From: CAVRQM01 sp963732775
GTDB lineage: Bacteria > Pseudomonadota > Alphaproteobacteria > Acetobacterales > Acetobacteraceae
Direction of reading: 5' to 3'
NCBI GenBank assembly: GCA_963732775.1
Contig: CAVTAR010000001.1
Location: forward strand, 1,426,001 to 1,490,000
Length of the DNA stretch: 64,000 nucleotides
Shown here: piece after piece, positions 16,847 through 25,366 of the stretch
Numbering within the stretch: the stretch's first letter is position 1
How the letters are laid out: the number at the start of each line of letters is the position of its first letter
Notes under the pieces: model-generated
The model's input: the letters and a program-made list of their open reading frames with translations, nothing else
The model's database searches: none
Told to the model about the DNA's origin: nothing
Made by a program: the position numbers and the translations under genes

Positions 16847-17578
16847 TCAGGATCCCGGCCTCAAGACGTAGCCGCGTCCCCGTACCGTGTGCAGGAATCG
16901 GGGCTCCCGCGGATCGTTCTCGATTTTGCGGCGCAACCGCGTCACCGCGACGTCGATGGCGCGTTCGCCGGTCTCGTCCATCCGTAGGGCCGCCGCGATG
17001 TCCTCGCGCGACAGCACCTCGCCCGCGCGCTCGGCGAGCAACCCCAGCAACGCCGCCTCGCTCCCGGTCAGGCGCACGGTGCTCTCCGGCCCGCGCAGTT
17101 CCTGACGCGCCGCGTCGAACACGACGTTGCCGAACTGCACCGGCTGCTCGGGCAGCGGCGGCGGCGCGGTGGCCACCAGCACAGGCGCGCGCCGCAGCAT
17201 CGCGCGGATGCGCAGCACCAGCTCGCGCGGGTCGAATGGCTTGGAGAGATAGTCGTCCGCCCCGGCCTCGAACCCGGCGATCCGGTCCTCCGGCGCGCCG
17301 CGCGCCGTCAGCAGCAGCACCGGCAGGTCCGGACGCCCTCCGGCCGCGCGTTCGCGCCGCAGCGCTTCGGTCAGGTCGAGGCCGTTCTCGCCCGGCATCG
17401 TCACATCCAGGACCAGCAGGTCCGGCTCCAGAAACCGCAGTTTCTCGCGCGCCTGGGCTGCCGTCTCGGCCACGGTGACGCGGAACCCGTGCTCGCCCAG
17501 ATACCGCTGCAACAGCCCGCGCAGCCGCGCGTCGTCGTCCACCACCAGCACGAGCGCCTCGGCAGCCGGACCGCTCAC
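16847..17578 (-). CDS. petR: OmpR/PhoB-type response regulator, PetR-like
   Basis: A 243-residue two-domain regulator. The receiver domain (~8-125) has the acidic pocket VVDDD, the phospho-acceptor Asp in LLVLDVTMPGENG, the Thr of LLLTARG and the Lys of DDYLSKPFDP. The C-terminal winged helix (~150-240) ends AIDVAVTRLRRKIENDPREP and FLHTVRGRGYVL. The GTG start overlaps the stop of the MarR gene by four bases. A MarR-OmpR pair divergent from ilvE matches the petP-petR operon first described in Rhodobacter capsulatus, where it is required for growth and cytochrome bc1 expression. No kinase gene is adjacent. Confidence 0.85.
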   Translation of the reverse strand: MSGPAAEALVLVVDDDARLRGLLQRYLGEHGFRVTVAETAAQAREKLRFLEPDLLVLDVTMPGENGLDLTEALRRERAAGGRPDLPVLLLTARGAPEDRIAGFEAGADDYLSKPFDPRELVLRIRAMLRRAPVLVATAPPPLPEQPVQFGNVVFDAARQELRGPESTVRLTGSEAALLGLLAERAGEVLSREDIAAALRMDETGERAIDVAVTRLRRKIENDPREPRFLHTVRGRGYVLRPGS

Positions 17579-18114
17579 GGGCCGGCGGTCCGCCGCGGCG
17601 GCACGACCGCGCCGGCCGGAGCGTCGCTCCGGTCGATGTAGTCGCGGGCGGGCCGGTCCATGATGCCGCGCATCACCCGGCGAAACCCGTCCACGGCGGG
17701 TCCCCCCGCCTCGCGATAGGCGGCCAGCAGGCGCTCGCGCTGGCGTTCGAACAGCCGCCGCTCGAGCGCCACGCCCGGCTGGGTAAGGCTCAGCAGCCGC
17801 TGCCGCCGGTCGACCTGCCCCTGCGCCTGCTCCACGTAGCCGCGCTGCACCAGGTCGGCCAGGACCCGCGCCAGGCTCTGCTTGGTGATGCGCAGGATCG
17901 CCAGCAGGTCGGAGACCGTGATGCCGGGATTGCGGCCGATGAAGTGCAGCGCCCGGTGATGCGCCCGGCCGAGCCCGAGCTCGTCCAGGATCACGTCGGC
18001 GGCCAGCGTGAAGTCACGGTAGGCGAAGAACAGCAGGTCCTGTGCAGCGCGGATGTCCGCCTCCCGCAGGAACAGCAGCGTGCTGCCCGCGGCCGGCGCC
18101 CTGGTTTCGGGCAT
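17575..18114 (-). CDS. petP: MarR family regulator, PetP-like
   Basis: A 179-residue winged-helix regulator. The recognition region is HHRALHFIGRNPGITVSDLL followed by RITKQSLARVLADLVQRGYV and the wing QGQVDRRQRLLSLT, all typical of MarR proteins. The C-terminal helices (FERQRERLLAAYREAGG) would complete the dimer interface. Upstream lies a perfect TAAGTCA inverted repeat between this gene and divergent ilvE, which is the obvious candidate operator for both. Downstream the gene is fused translationally (GTGA) to the PetR-like regulator. Confidence 0.85.
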   Translation of the reverse strand: MPETRAPAAGSTLLFLREADIRAAQDLLFFAYRDFTLAADVILDELGLGRAHHRALHFIGRNPGITVSDLLAILRITKQSLARVLADLVQRGYVEQAQGQVDRRQRLLSLTQPGVALERRLFERQRERLLAAYREAGGPAVDGFRRVMRGIMDRPARDYIDRSDAPAGAVVPPRRTAGP

Positions 18115-18133
18115 ACCTGGGTTGTCCCTCCGT

Positions 18134-18154
18134 TAAGTCAGCCTTGTTGACTTA
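18134..18154. promoter_or_regulatory. palindromic operator between petP and ilvE
   Basis: TAAGTCA at 18134-18140 and TGACTTA at 18148-18154 form a perfect inverted repeat with a 7-base spacer. It lies 19 bases from the petP start and 60 from the ilvE start. Size and symmetry fit a MarR-dimer site; assignment to the PetP-like protein is inferred from position. Confidence 0.7.
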
Positions 18155-18214
18155 GTTTGCGCCGGACTCTTAGGCTCGCAGCCATATAGAACGGCTCGGC
18201 CCGGGAGCGCTTCC

Positions 18215-19117
18215 ATGACACTCGTCCCCTTCGACGATCGCGACGGACTGATCTGGTACGACGGCGCGATGGTGCCGTGGCGAGAGGCGAAGCTGCACGT
18301 GCTCAGCCACGGGCTGCACTACGCGAGCGGCGTGTTCGAGGGCGAGCGGGCCTATAGCGGCCACGTGTTCAAGCTGCGCGCCCATTCCGAGCGGCTGGTT
18401 TCCTCGGCGCGCATTCTGGGCATGACACTACCCTATTCCACCGAGCAGATCGACGCCGCGTGCCGCGATACCCTGGCGGCCAACGGGCTGACCGAGGGCT
18501 ACATCCGCCCGATCGCCTGGCGCGGCTCGGAGCAGCTTTCGGTATCCGCCCAGCACACCACGGTGCACCTGGCGATCGCCGCGTGGCCGTGGCCAAACCT
18601 GTTTGGCGACGCGCGGATGGCGGGCGTCCGCCTAGCCATGGCGCACTGGAAACGCCCGCACCCCGAGACCGCGCCGACCGCGAGCAAGGCGGCGGGGCTG
18701 TACATGATCGGCACCATGGCCAAGCACGACGCCGAGGAACAGGGCTTCCAGGACGCGCTGATGCTGGACTGGCGCGGTCGCGTTGCCGAGGCGACGGGTG
18801 CGAACGTGTTCTTCGTCATCGACGGCGCGCTGCACACGCCGACGCCCGACTGCTTCCTCGACGGCATCACCCGGCGCACGGTGATGGCGCTGGCCCGCGA
18901 GCGGCAGATCGCGGTGCACGAGCGGCCCGTGATGCCGGAGGAGATGAGCTTGGCAAGCGAGGTGTTCCTGGCCGGGACGGCGGCAGAGGTGACGCCGGTG
19001 CGCCAGATCGGCGAATTGTCGTTCACGCCCGGGCCGGTGACGCAGAGGCTGCTGGCCGATTACGCGGCGCTGGTCCACCTAGACCCGGCCACCGTCGAGC
19101 AGCGGGCACCGATCTGA
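18215..19117 (+). CDS. ilvE: branched-chain amino acid aminotransferase
   Basis: A 300-residue class IV PLP aminotransferase that interconverts Val, Leu and Ile with their 2-oxo acids, using 2-oxoglutarate/glutamate. Visible motifs are HVLSHGLHYASGVFEGERAY, the catalytic Lys in TASKAAGLYMIG (~159), the EATGANVFFVIDG phosphate-binding loop and GITRRTVMAL. The C-terminal AGTAAEVTPVRQIG is typical of IlvE rather than of D-amino acid transaminase. The start is the ATG at 18215. It is divergent from petP and shares the TAAGTCA operator, so the MarR protein probably controls it. Confidence 0.92.
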   Translation: MTLVPFDDRDGLIWYDGAMVPWREAKLHVLSHGLHYASGVFEGERAYSGHVFKLRAHSERLVSSARILGMTLPYSTEQIDAACRDTLAANGLTEGYIRPIAWRGSEQLSVSAQHTTVHLAIAAWPWPNLFGDARMAGVRLAMAHWKRPHPETAPTASKAAGLYMIGTMAKHDAEEQGFQDALMLDWRGRVAEATGANVFFVIDGALHTPTPDCFLDGITRRTVMALARERQIAVHERPVMPEEMSLASEVFLAGTAAEVTPVRQIGELSFTPGPVTQRLLADYAALVHLDPATVEQRAPI

Positions 19118-19195
19118 CGCGGTCAAGCGCCGACGGAGCGGCGATCGCGGGTTCGCCCGGCCGGCGCATCGCGCGTCCTCCTCCGGCGCCGGCAG

Positions 19196-19282
19196 TCAGA
19201 CGACGCTGAGGTCGGTGCCGCCGTGGTGGTCGGAGGCGAACGCGACCTCCTTGGTCGTGTAGGCGCCCGACGCTGCGGTCAT
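19196..19282 (-). CDS. possible 28-residue peptide coupled to the lipoprotein gene
   Basis: The ATG at 19280-19282 overlaps the TGA of the preceding lipoprotein gene (ATGA), and the frame runs 28 codons, starting MTAASGAYTTKEVAFASDHH and ending GGTDLSVV. The overlap is the same type used throughout this genome for coupled genes. No family is recognised. The peptide is hydrophilic with no export signal. It could be chance. Confidence 0.35.
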   Translation of the reverse strand: MTAASGAYTTKEVAFASDHHGGTDLSVV

Positions 19283-20214
19283 GAGGCCGGGGGCAACGCC
19301 GCGTCGTGACCGAAGCGCTCCACCTGGCGCAGGATCAGGTCGCGCACGCCGTCGGCCACGGCCTGCACCGCGGCGGTCGCGACCTCGCCCCACAGCCCGC
19401 CCACGGCGTCGTCCGGCACGTCGTTGAGCTGCACGGTGTGGCCCACGTCGCGCCCCTGCGCGTCGGTGACGATCCACTGTAGCTCGATCCGCGTGATGCC
19501 GGGCTTTTCGGCGACCGCGCGCACCTGCCCTGCGACCACGAAGTCCGCATCCTGCGCCCGCTCCTGCATCACCGCTCCCCGCTTGGCGAGCGCGCTGCGC
19601 ATCTCTCGCGCGAGTGCCGTATTGCCGTCGCCGGGCGCGCCGGTGACGCTGCCCACCGCGACGCGGGTCGGGCGGTTGACGAGGCTGTTCGGGTCACTGC
19701 CCTGCCGCTGTGCCTCGATGCGGTCGAGCAGGGCGGCAATGGCCGGCGCGGAGGCCGCCGCCTCGCGCTGCAGCACCGCCGGGCTGGCCACCTGCCACTC
19801 CGAGGCGGGCACCGGCGTGCCCTGCACGGCCCCCTTGGCGGCGCCTTGCGGGTCGCGCACGGCATAGCTCGGTAGCACCTGGCCGGCGGTGAGTTCCGCG
19901 GTGGTGACGAGGCGCCATTCGCCGGCACGTCCGAAGGCGGCGACGGCGGGCACCTCGCGGCCCACCAGCGCCTCGGCAAGCGCGGTCGCGAACCCGGTCA
20001 CGCCCGCATTCGGGAGCAGGGCCGCGCTGGCCGGCTCCACCACCAGGCGCGCCGGCGGCGGCTGCGCGAGACGGCGCGCATTGCGCCCGGGGTTGCCCGC
20101 GAATGGCTGCGGCAAGTCGCCGCAGGCGGCGAGCAGGGTGGCGGCCAGCAGGCTTGCTGCCAGGAGCACGGGAAGGCGCGTGTGCGCGATGTCGGATCGT
20201 GGGCGGGTGCGCAT
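19279..20214 (-). CDS. hypothetical lipoprotein
   Basis: A 311-residue protein with a type II signal peptide whose lipobox LLAAC places the lipidated Cys at about residue 31 from the ATG at 20214; an upstream in-frame extension is possible. The mature part has two similar alpha/beta halves. The first is ALLPNAGVTGFATALAEALV with GREVPAVA; the second begins TRVAVGSVTGAPGDGNTALA, then EMRSALAKRGAVMQ and FVVAGQVRAVAEKPGITRIE. The second half resembles lipoproteins with a TolB-N or CsgG-like fold that detect or build envelope complexes. No specific family is assigned. Confidence 0.7.
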   Translation of the reverse strand: MRTRPRSDIAHTRLPVLLAASLLAATLLAACGDLPQPFAGNPGRNARRLAQPPPARLVVEPASAALLPNAGVTGFATALAEALVGREVPAVAAFGRAGEWRLVTTAELTAGQVLPSYAVRDPQGAAKGAVQGTPVPASEWQVASPAVLQREAAASAPAIAALLDRIEAQRQGSDPNSLVNRPTRVAVGSVTGAPGDGNTALAREMRSALAKRGAVMQERAQDADFVVAGQVRAVAEKPGITRIELQWIVTDAQGRDVGHTVQLNDVPDDAVGGLWGEVATAAVQAVADGVRDLILRQVERFGHDAALPPAS

Positions 20215-20527
20215 GTGGCCTCGACGCGCGGTGACGGGCGAGCGGCCGGGCAGCCGCACGCGCGGCGGTGCTCGCTGATCGCGGGTTCTTCTACACCAGG
20301 CGGCCGTGGCGCCAAACCGGAGCCGCCGAGTGCTCGCAAGCGCGGTGCTGCCATGCAGGGGCGTCGCACCGCCGCAACGATTCGCGGGCCGGCGTGATTT
20401 CTCGCACAGCAGGGCCGGATTTCCGTCCCGGCGGTCCGCGATGCGGGCCCGAGCCGGTGTAGCTCCCCGGAGGCGGAGCGATGCGCAGCAGGCGCGTCGC
20501 GATCAGCTCGACAGAGAGGACCACATC
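20215..20527. other. divergent intergenic region without a gene
   Basis: About 310 bases lie between the divergent lipoprotein and secreted-protein genes. It should hold both promoters, but I see no convincing -35/-10 pair or repeat. An AGAGGA ribosome binding site is seven bases before the ATG at 20528. Confidence 0.5.
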
Positions 20528-21709
20528 ATGACGACGTTCACCGCCCGGCCAAGCCGGCCGATCAATTCCACCCGCTGGCGGACCGGCGGCGCGTTGCTGG
20601 TGCTCGCCATGCTGGCGACGGCGCACGGCGCGTCCGCGCAGACCGTCGACTGGGTGTGGAACAGCAACCCGTTCGCGGTCGGCACCTACACGCCCGACAC
20701 CAGCTACTCCTTCAACTCGGCCAACACGTTCGCGAACTACAACACGATCACCCATAACGGCACCGGCAGCTATACGGTGCACTTCCTGTTCGCCGGCAGC
20801 GGACGGGCGGCCGGCAACGTGGAGATCGGCGGCTACGGCGGCGCGAACGTCTGCAGCTCCACCGGCTGGGGCCCGAGCGGCTCGAGCAACGTCGATGTCG
20901 GCGTGCTGTGCCAGGACCTGTCGGGAAACAACGTCGACAGCGGCTTCACCGCCCTCTACCAGGAGCGCGGCTTCACCATCGGCCGCGCCAAGTTCGGGTA
21001 TGTGTGGGCCGGCCTGCCGACCACCGACAGCTACGTGGCTCCCGTCAACTACTCGTTCAACTCGGCGGGCGGCACCAACACCATCATGCGCAATGCGCAG
21101 GGCATCTACACGGTGCTGCTGCCCCAGCTCGCCGGGCTCGACGGTCCCGGCGCGAAGGGAGAAGCCGGCAGCGTGCTCGTGACGGGCTTCGGCGGCGGCA
21201 CGCTATGCGTCACGAACAGCACGCTCTCGCTGATTACGGACGAATTGATCGGCGTGACCTGCAAGAGCCTGACGACCAACAAGTACGTCGACAGCATCTT
21301 CAACCTGTCCTACTCGTTCGGCGCGCCGATGGGCTCGGGCGGCGACGTCGCGGCCGGCACCTCGGCGATGCTCGGCGCGTACGTGAAGAACACGAAGCCG
21401 ACCGCGAGCGGCAGCTACGTGCCGCAGTCGGCTGTCTCGAAGAGCACGATCGGCACCGGCAAGCCGCAAATCACCCATTCCGGAACCGGCCAGTACGCGG
21501 TGTCGCTGCCTGGCGCCTCGCCCTACCGCACCTCGATGGCGATGGTCACGATCAACGGAAGTCCGTCCACGGTGCCGGGCGGCAACCACCAGACCTGCAA
21601 CGTCCGCAACTGGAACCCGACCAGTTCGACGATCTACGTGGATTGCTACGACGGCTTCGGCGCACTCGAGGACCATGAGTTCGACCTGACCTACGACGTC
21701 AGCAACTGA
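20528..21709 (+). CDS. secreted protein with three ~110-residue repeats
   Basis: A 393-residue exported protein of unknown family. A signal peptide (~1-37) ends in ASA before QTVDWVW. The mature part consists of three related beta-rich repeats, roughly 40-150, 151-262 and 263-393. Each has a Y-x-P/F-N-S entry (SYSFNSANTF, NYSFNSAGGT, SYVPQSAVSK), a Gly-Tyr strand (HNGTGSYTVHF, RNAQGIYTVLL, HSGTGQYAVSL), a central Gly-rich strand followed by one Cys, and a second Cys two strands later. They end on an acidic-aromatic strand (GFTALYQE, IFNLSYSF, EFDLTYDV). The paired Cys suggest one disulfide per repeat. The start is chosen from the AGAGGA site and the signal peptide. Confidence 0.75.
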   Translation: MTTFTARPSRPINSTRWRTGGALLVLAMLATAHGASAQTVDWVWNSNPFAVGTYTPDTSYSFNSANTFANYNTITHNGTGSYTVHFLFAGSGRAAGNVEIGGYGGANVCSSTGWGPSGSSNVDVGVLCQDLSGNNVDSGFTALYQERGFTIGRAKFGYVWAGLPTTDSYVAPVNYSFNSAGGTNTIMRNAQGIYTVLLPQLAGLDGPGAKGEAGSVLVTGFGGGTLCVTNSTLSLITDELIGVTCKSLTTNKYVDSIFNLSYSFGAPMGSGGDVAAGTSAMLGAYVKNTKPTASGSYVPQSAVSKSTIGTGKPQITHSGTGQYAVSLPGASPYRTSMAMVTINGSPSTVPGGNHQTCNVRNWNPTSSTIYVDCYDGFGALEDHEFDLTYDVSN

Positions 21710-21734
21710 GGTCGGCCCGGTCCAGGCAGCCGGC

Positions 21735-22511
21735 TCAGGCGGGGAGCACGATTACCGAGATCTGATGCCCGATCGGACCGCCGCCGGACAGGGTTCGGCG
21801 GCGGTGGCTGAAGAAGCGCTCGGGCTCGGCCGCGGTGTCGGCCTCGATCCGCTCGACGCGCGCGACCCCCGACGCACTCAGCCGCGCCATGCAGTAGCCG
21901 CCCAGGTCGAACTGCCAGTGCGCCGCGTCGCGCCCAGGGGCGAACCAGGGGGCGAACCAGGTGGCGAACCGGGCGTGGTTCGCCATCGCCGCGTCGTGCA
22001 CGTCGGGCCCCACCTCGTACGAGGCCTGGCCGATGCAGGGACCGACCACCGCGACGACCCGTTCCGGGCGCGCGCCGAGCGCTGCCATCGCCGCGAGCGT
22101 CGCCTCCAGCACTCCGGCTGCGGCACCGCGCCAGCCGGCATGCGCGGCGCCGATCACACCGGACGCGGGATCGGCGAGCAGCACCGGCGCGCAGTCGGCC
22201 GTGACGATGCCGAGCGCCAGGCCTCGTGTGCGTGTCACCATCGCGTCCGCCGCCGGGCCCGTGCCCGCCACCCAGGAGCGCTCGACGGTCGCGACCTCGA
22301 CGCCATGCACCTGCGACACGCCGATCAGGGCCGCGGGCGCGCAGCCGACCGCCCAGGCGGCCCGCGCCCGGTTCTCGGCGACGCGCGCCGGATCGTCGCG
22401 GCCCGAAACCGAGCAGTTGAGGCTGGCATACGCCCCGTCCGAGACGCCGCCCGCGCGGGTGAAGAAGCCGTGCCGGACCGCGAGCGCGTCAGCGCGCAGC
22501 AGCGGCGTCAT
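21735..22511 (-). CDS. pgeF: peptidoglycan editing factor PgeF (YfiH/DUF152, laccase-domain)
   Basis: A 258-residue cytosolic zinc protein. It starts with HGFFTRAGGVSDGAYASLN and contains the zinc ligands in SQVHGVEVATV, VTADCAPVLL and GAAHAGWRGAAAGV, plus GPCIGQASYEVG, a complete match to the family. PgeF removes non-canonical residues such as L-Ser from UDP-MurNAc precursors; earlier work called the family polyphenol oxidases. A small in-frame duplication (FAPWFAP) is encoded by a 9-base direct repeat near 21,940-21,970. The ATG overlaps the stop of the upstream methyltransferase gene (ATGA). Confidence 0.9.
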   Translation of the reverse strand: MTPLLRADALAVRHGFFTRAGGVSDGAYASLNCSVSGRDDPARVAENRARAAWAVGCAPAALIGVSQVHGVEVATVERSWVAGTGPAADAMVTRTRGLALGIVTADCAPVLLADPASGVIGAAHAGWRGAAAGVLEATLAAMAALGARPERVVAVVGPCIGQASYEVGPDVHDAAMANHARFATWFAPWFAPGRDAAHWQFDLGGYCMARLSASGVARVERIEADTAAEPERFFSHRRRTLSGGGPIGHQISVIVLPA

Positions 22512-23473
22512 GCGTCGGCGAAGCCCGGCGGCACCGGCAGCGCCGGATCGGCGACACAGAAGGCCTTGAACAACTGGCCCATCCGCGCGGGCTCGGCTAG
22601 CCGGTGCGCCGCATCGAGCAGTGTCATGGCCCGCGCCGGCGATTGGCCCCGCGCGAGGCTGGCTGTGCGCTGGAACAGGCCGAGACGCACCAGGAACTTC
22701 CCCTGGGCGAGCGGGCCGTGCATCGCGGCCCCGGCCGCGCGCGCCATGGCGGCGAGGCGCGGGAAATCGACATGCGCCGTGAGGTCGGCGTGCCCGGGGT
22801 CGCCCAGCGGGTCGGCGGGCCGGCCATCACGAAGCGCCTGCAGCGTGTCGCCCGTGCCGGGCTGCTCCGGCCCGTAGTCGATGAGCAATGCCGCCCCGCC
22901 GTCGCGCACCACCCGCCGCGCGATGTGGGCGACCGCTGCCTCGGCCGCAGCATTGCGCTCCACCACCTCGCCCTCGACCCCGGGCGGCTCCGCCGGCAGC
23001 TCGACGAGGCGTCCAGACGCGACGTAGCGCTCCATCCATCCGTCGGGGCGGCGCGCGAACTGGCGGATCGGCAGCGCATCGAGGAACTCGTTGGCAAACA
23101 GCAGCAGCGGCCCCGGCGGCAGCTGCTCCACCGTCTCCCACCAGGCGGCGTCCGCCACCCGCTCGGCCTGCAGCCGGCGCAGGCGAGGCGAGGTCTCCAC
23201 CAGATGCACCCGCAGCGCGCCGCCGAACGCCGGCGCCACGCGGCGGATCGCCCGCAGCGCGTCGGCGATCAGCGTGCCGCGCCCAGGCCCCGCCTCGGCC
23301 AGGATCACCGGATCGGGCGCGCCCATCGCCTCCCAAACGCTGGCCGCCCACAGGCCGCACAGTTCGCCGAACACCTGGCTGATCTCGGGCGCGGTGGTGA
23401 AGCAGGCATACGGGTCCTCGCGCGCGTAGAAGGCGGCGTTGGCGCGGGCCATGAAATGGTCGAGCCGCTCCAC
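22508..23473 (-). CDS. class I SAM-dependent methyltransferase, MidA/NDUFAF7 family
   Basis: A 321-residue protein starting at GTG. It has TTAPEISQVFGELCGLW, the SAM-binding loop LAEAGPGRGTLIADAL, LVETSPRLRRLQ, LFANEFLDALPIRQF and LLIDYGPEQPGTGDTLQAL. These match the NDUFAF7/MidA family, whose mitochondrial members dimethylate an Arg of the complex I subunit NDUFS2. The bacterial role is presumed similar but unproven. The gene lies between lgt and pgeF, with short spacing or overlap on both sides. The usual GD[FY]TTAPEIS region reads PYACFTTAPEIS here, slightly shorter than in typical members. Confidence 0.85.
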   Translation of the reverse strand: MERLDHFMARANAAFYAREDPYACFTTAPEISQVFGELCGLWAASVWEAMGAPDPVILAEAGPGRGTLIADALRAIRRVAPAFGGALRVHLVETSPRLRRLQAERVADAAWWETVEQLPPGPLLLFANEFLDALPIRQFARRPDGWMERYVASGRLVELPAEPPGVEGEVVERNAAAEAAVAHIARRVVRDGGAALLIDYGPEQPGTGDTLQALRDGRPADPLGDPGHADLTAHVDFPRLAAMARAAGAAMHGPLAQGKFLVRLGLFQRTASLARGQSPARAMTLLDAAHRLAEPARMGQLFKAFCVADPALPVPPGFADA

Positions 23474-23476
23474 GGT

Positions 23477-24313
23477 TCAGGCCGACACCGTGCGACGCCG
23501 CCGCGCGAGGGCGATCAGCCCGAGCCCGGCCAAGAACACCGGGATCGACAGCAGCTGTCCCATCGTCGCGCCGGCATACAGGAAGCCCAAAAAGTCGTCC
23601 GGCTCGCGGAAGAACTCCGTGGTGATGCGGGCGATCGCGTAGCCCACGAGGAACGCCCCGGTCAGCAGCCCGAAGCGCTCGCGCACCCGCTCGCGGCTTC
23701 CCAGCACCCACATCACCGCGAACAGCACCACGCCCTCCAGCAGGGCCTCGTACAACTGGCTCGGGTGGCGCAGCTCTGGCCCGGCGCGCGGGAATGCCAT
23801 GGCCCAGGGCAGCCAGTCGGGCGCGGGGCGCCCCCACAGTTCCCCATTGATGAAGTTGGCGACCCGCCCGAGCGCCAAGCCGACCGGGGCCACGATGGCG
23901 ATGCGGTCGGCGAAGCCCAACACCGGGATGCGGTTGATGCGGCAGAACAGGATGATGGCCAGCGTCACCCCGAGGAAGCCGCCATGCGAGGCCATGCCGC
24001 CGTTCCACAGCGCGAACACGCTCAGCGGATGGGCGAGGAAGGCGCTCGGCTGGTAGAACAGCACGTAGCCGAGCCGGCCGCCCAGCACCACGCCGAGCGT
24101 GGCCCAGGTCAGGAAGTCGTCCACCTGCAGCGGCGTCGCGACCGGGGGCGCCAGCGTCACCAGCCGGCGCACCGCGCGCCAGCCGACCACGAGTCCGGTG
24201 ATGTAGGCGAGCGCGTACCAGCGCAGCGAGAACGGGCCGATCGCCTGGCCGAACAGGCGGAACGGGCCGAGCGTGGCGAGCGCCGGATCGAACGTGGGGT
24301 AGCGCAGGGCCAT
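23477..24313 (-). CDS. lgt: prolipoprotein diacylglyceryl transferase
   Basis: A 278-residue inner-membrane enzyme that attaches diacylglycerol from phosphatidylglycerol to the lipobox Cys of prolipoproteins. It shows seven hydrophobic segments, FSLRWYALAYITG at the N-terminus, GGRLGYVLFYQ, WNGGMASHGGFLGV with the essential His, and the Lgt signature GRVANFINGELWGRP (Arg and Asn). HPSQLYEALLEG follows. The gene starts directly after the stop of hldD and is followed four bases later by the MidA-family gene, so hldD-lgt-midA-pgeF form one transcription unit. Confidence 0.95.
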   Translation of the reverse strand: MALRYPTFDPALATLGPFRLFGQAIGPFSLRWYALAYITGLVVGWRAVRRLVTLAPPVATPLQVDDFLTWATLGVVLGGRLGYVLFYQPSAFLAHPLSVFALWNGGMASHGGFLGVTLAIILFCRINRIPVLGFADRIAIVAPVGLALGRVANFINGELWGRPAPDWLPWAMAFPRAGPELRHPSQLYEALLEGVVLFAVMWVLGSRERVRERFGLLTGAFLVGYAIARITTEFFREPDDFLGFLYAGATMGQLLSIPVFLAGLGLIALARRRRTVSA

Positions 24314-25294
24314 CTAGAGGTATGGATCCTCACGGGTCAGGAATTGCTGGACGTAGCGCGCGACCCCGGCCTCGAGCGGGGTGAACTGTCCCGCGTAGCC
24401 GGCGCCGCGCAGCCGGTCGATCGGCGCCTGGGTGAACGACTGGTACTGGCCGCGCAGTTCCGGCGGCATGTCCACGAACCGCACCTCGTCCGGCGTGACG
24501 CTTGCCTCGCAGACGGCGCGGGCGAGGTCGCGGTAGCTGCGCGCGGCCCCCGTGCCGACGTTGAACAGCCCGTCCACGCCCGGCGTGTCGAGCAGCCACA
24601 GCATCACGTCGACCACGTCGCCGACCCAGATGAAGTCGCGCTGCTGCTCGCCGTCGGCGACCTCGGCGCGGTCGGAGCGGAACAGGGTGCGGCGGCGGCC
24701 GCAGGCGACCTCGTCGTGCTTGACCTTGACCACCGAGACCATGCCATTCTTGTGGTATTCATTCGGCCCGTAGACGTTGAAGAACTTGAGCCCTACCCAT
24801 TGCGGCGGGCGCGGGCCGCCGGTGGCGACCTCGCGCGCGACCTGCAGGTCGAAGGCGTGCTTGCTCCAGCCGTACAGGTTCAGCGGTTGCAGCCGCCGCA
24901 GCGTCGCGATGTCGTCGTCGAACCCAGCCGAGCCGTCGCCGTAGGTGGCCGCCGAGGAGGCATACACGAAGCGCACCCGACGCGAGGCGCAATAGTCCCA
25001 CAGCAGGCGCGACAGGGTGACGTTGCTGCGCCACACCACGTCGCCGTCCTCGACCGTCGTGCTGCTGATGGCGCCCAGGTGGAACACCATTTCCGGCCGC
25101 GGCGCCGAGGCCAGGAACTCGGCGAGGTCGCGCGGCGCGATCATGCGGGTCGGCGGGTGGTGGCGCAGGTTGCGCCACTTGCCCGGCTGGCCGCTGCCGA
25201 GCCGGTCGACCACCACGGTCTCGCAGCCGCGGGCCACCAGGGCAGCGTGCAGGTTGGAGCCGATGAAGCCGGCTCCGCCGGTGACTACGATCAT
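24314..25294 (-). CDS. hldD: ADP-L-glycero-D-manno-heptose 6-epimerase
   Basis: A 326-residue extended SDR epimerase that makes ADP-L-glycero-beta-D-manno-heptose for the LPS inner core. It opens MIVVTGGAGFIGSNLHAALV (Rossmann loop GGAGFIG). It has YASSAATYGDG, then the catalytic LYGWSKHAFD (YxxxK, ~185), and the HldD-specific WVGLKFFNVYGPNEYHKNGM and QQRDFIWVGDVVDVM. The start is taken at the ATG giving MIVV; an in-frame ATG 12 bases upstream is possible. It directly abuts lgt downstream. Other NAD-dependent sugar epimerases are less likely given the NEYHKNGM motif. Confidence 0.9.
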   Translation of the reverse strand: MIVVTGGAGFIGSNLHAALVARGCETVVVDRLGSGQPGKWRNLRHHPPTRMIAPRDLAEFLASAPRPEMVFHLGAISSTTVEDGDVVWRSNVTLSRLLWDYCASRRVRFVYASSAATYGDGSAGFDDDIATLRRLQPLNLYGWSKHAFDLQVAREVATGGPRPPQWVGLKFFNVYGPNEYHKNGMVSVVKVKHDEVACGRRRTLFRSDRAEVADGEQQRDFIWVGDVVDVMLWLLDTPGVDGLFNVGTGAARSYRDLARAVCEASVTPDEVRFVDMPPELRGQYQSFTQAPIDRLRGAGYAGQFTPLEAGVARYVQQFLTREDPYL

Positions 25295-25366
25295 GCGGCG
25301 CACCATATACGGCGGGTCCGCGCGCCGCTCCAGCCCGGCGCCGGCGTCTGTTCCAGGAGGATGGCC

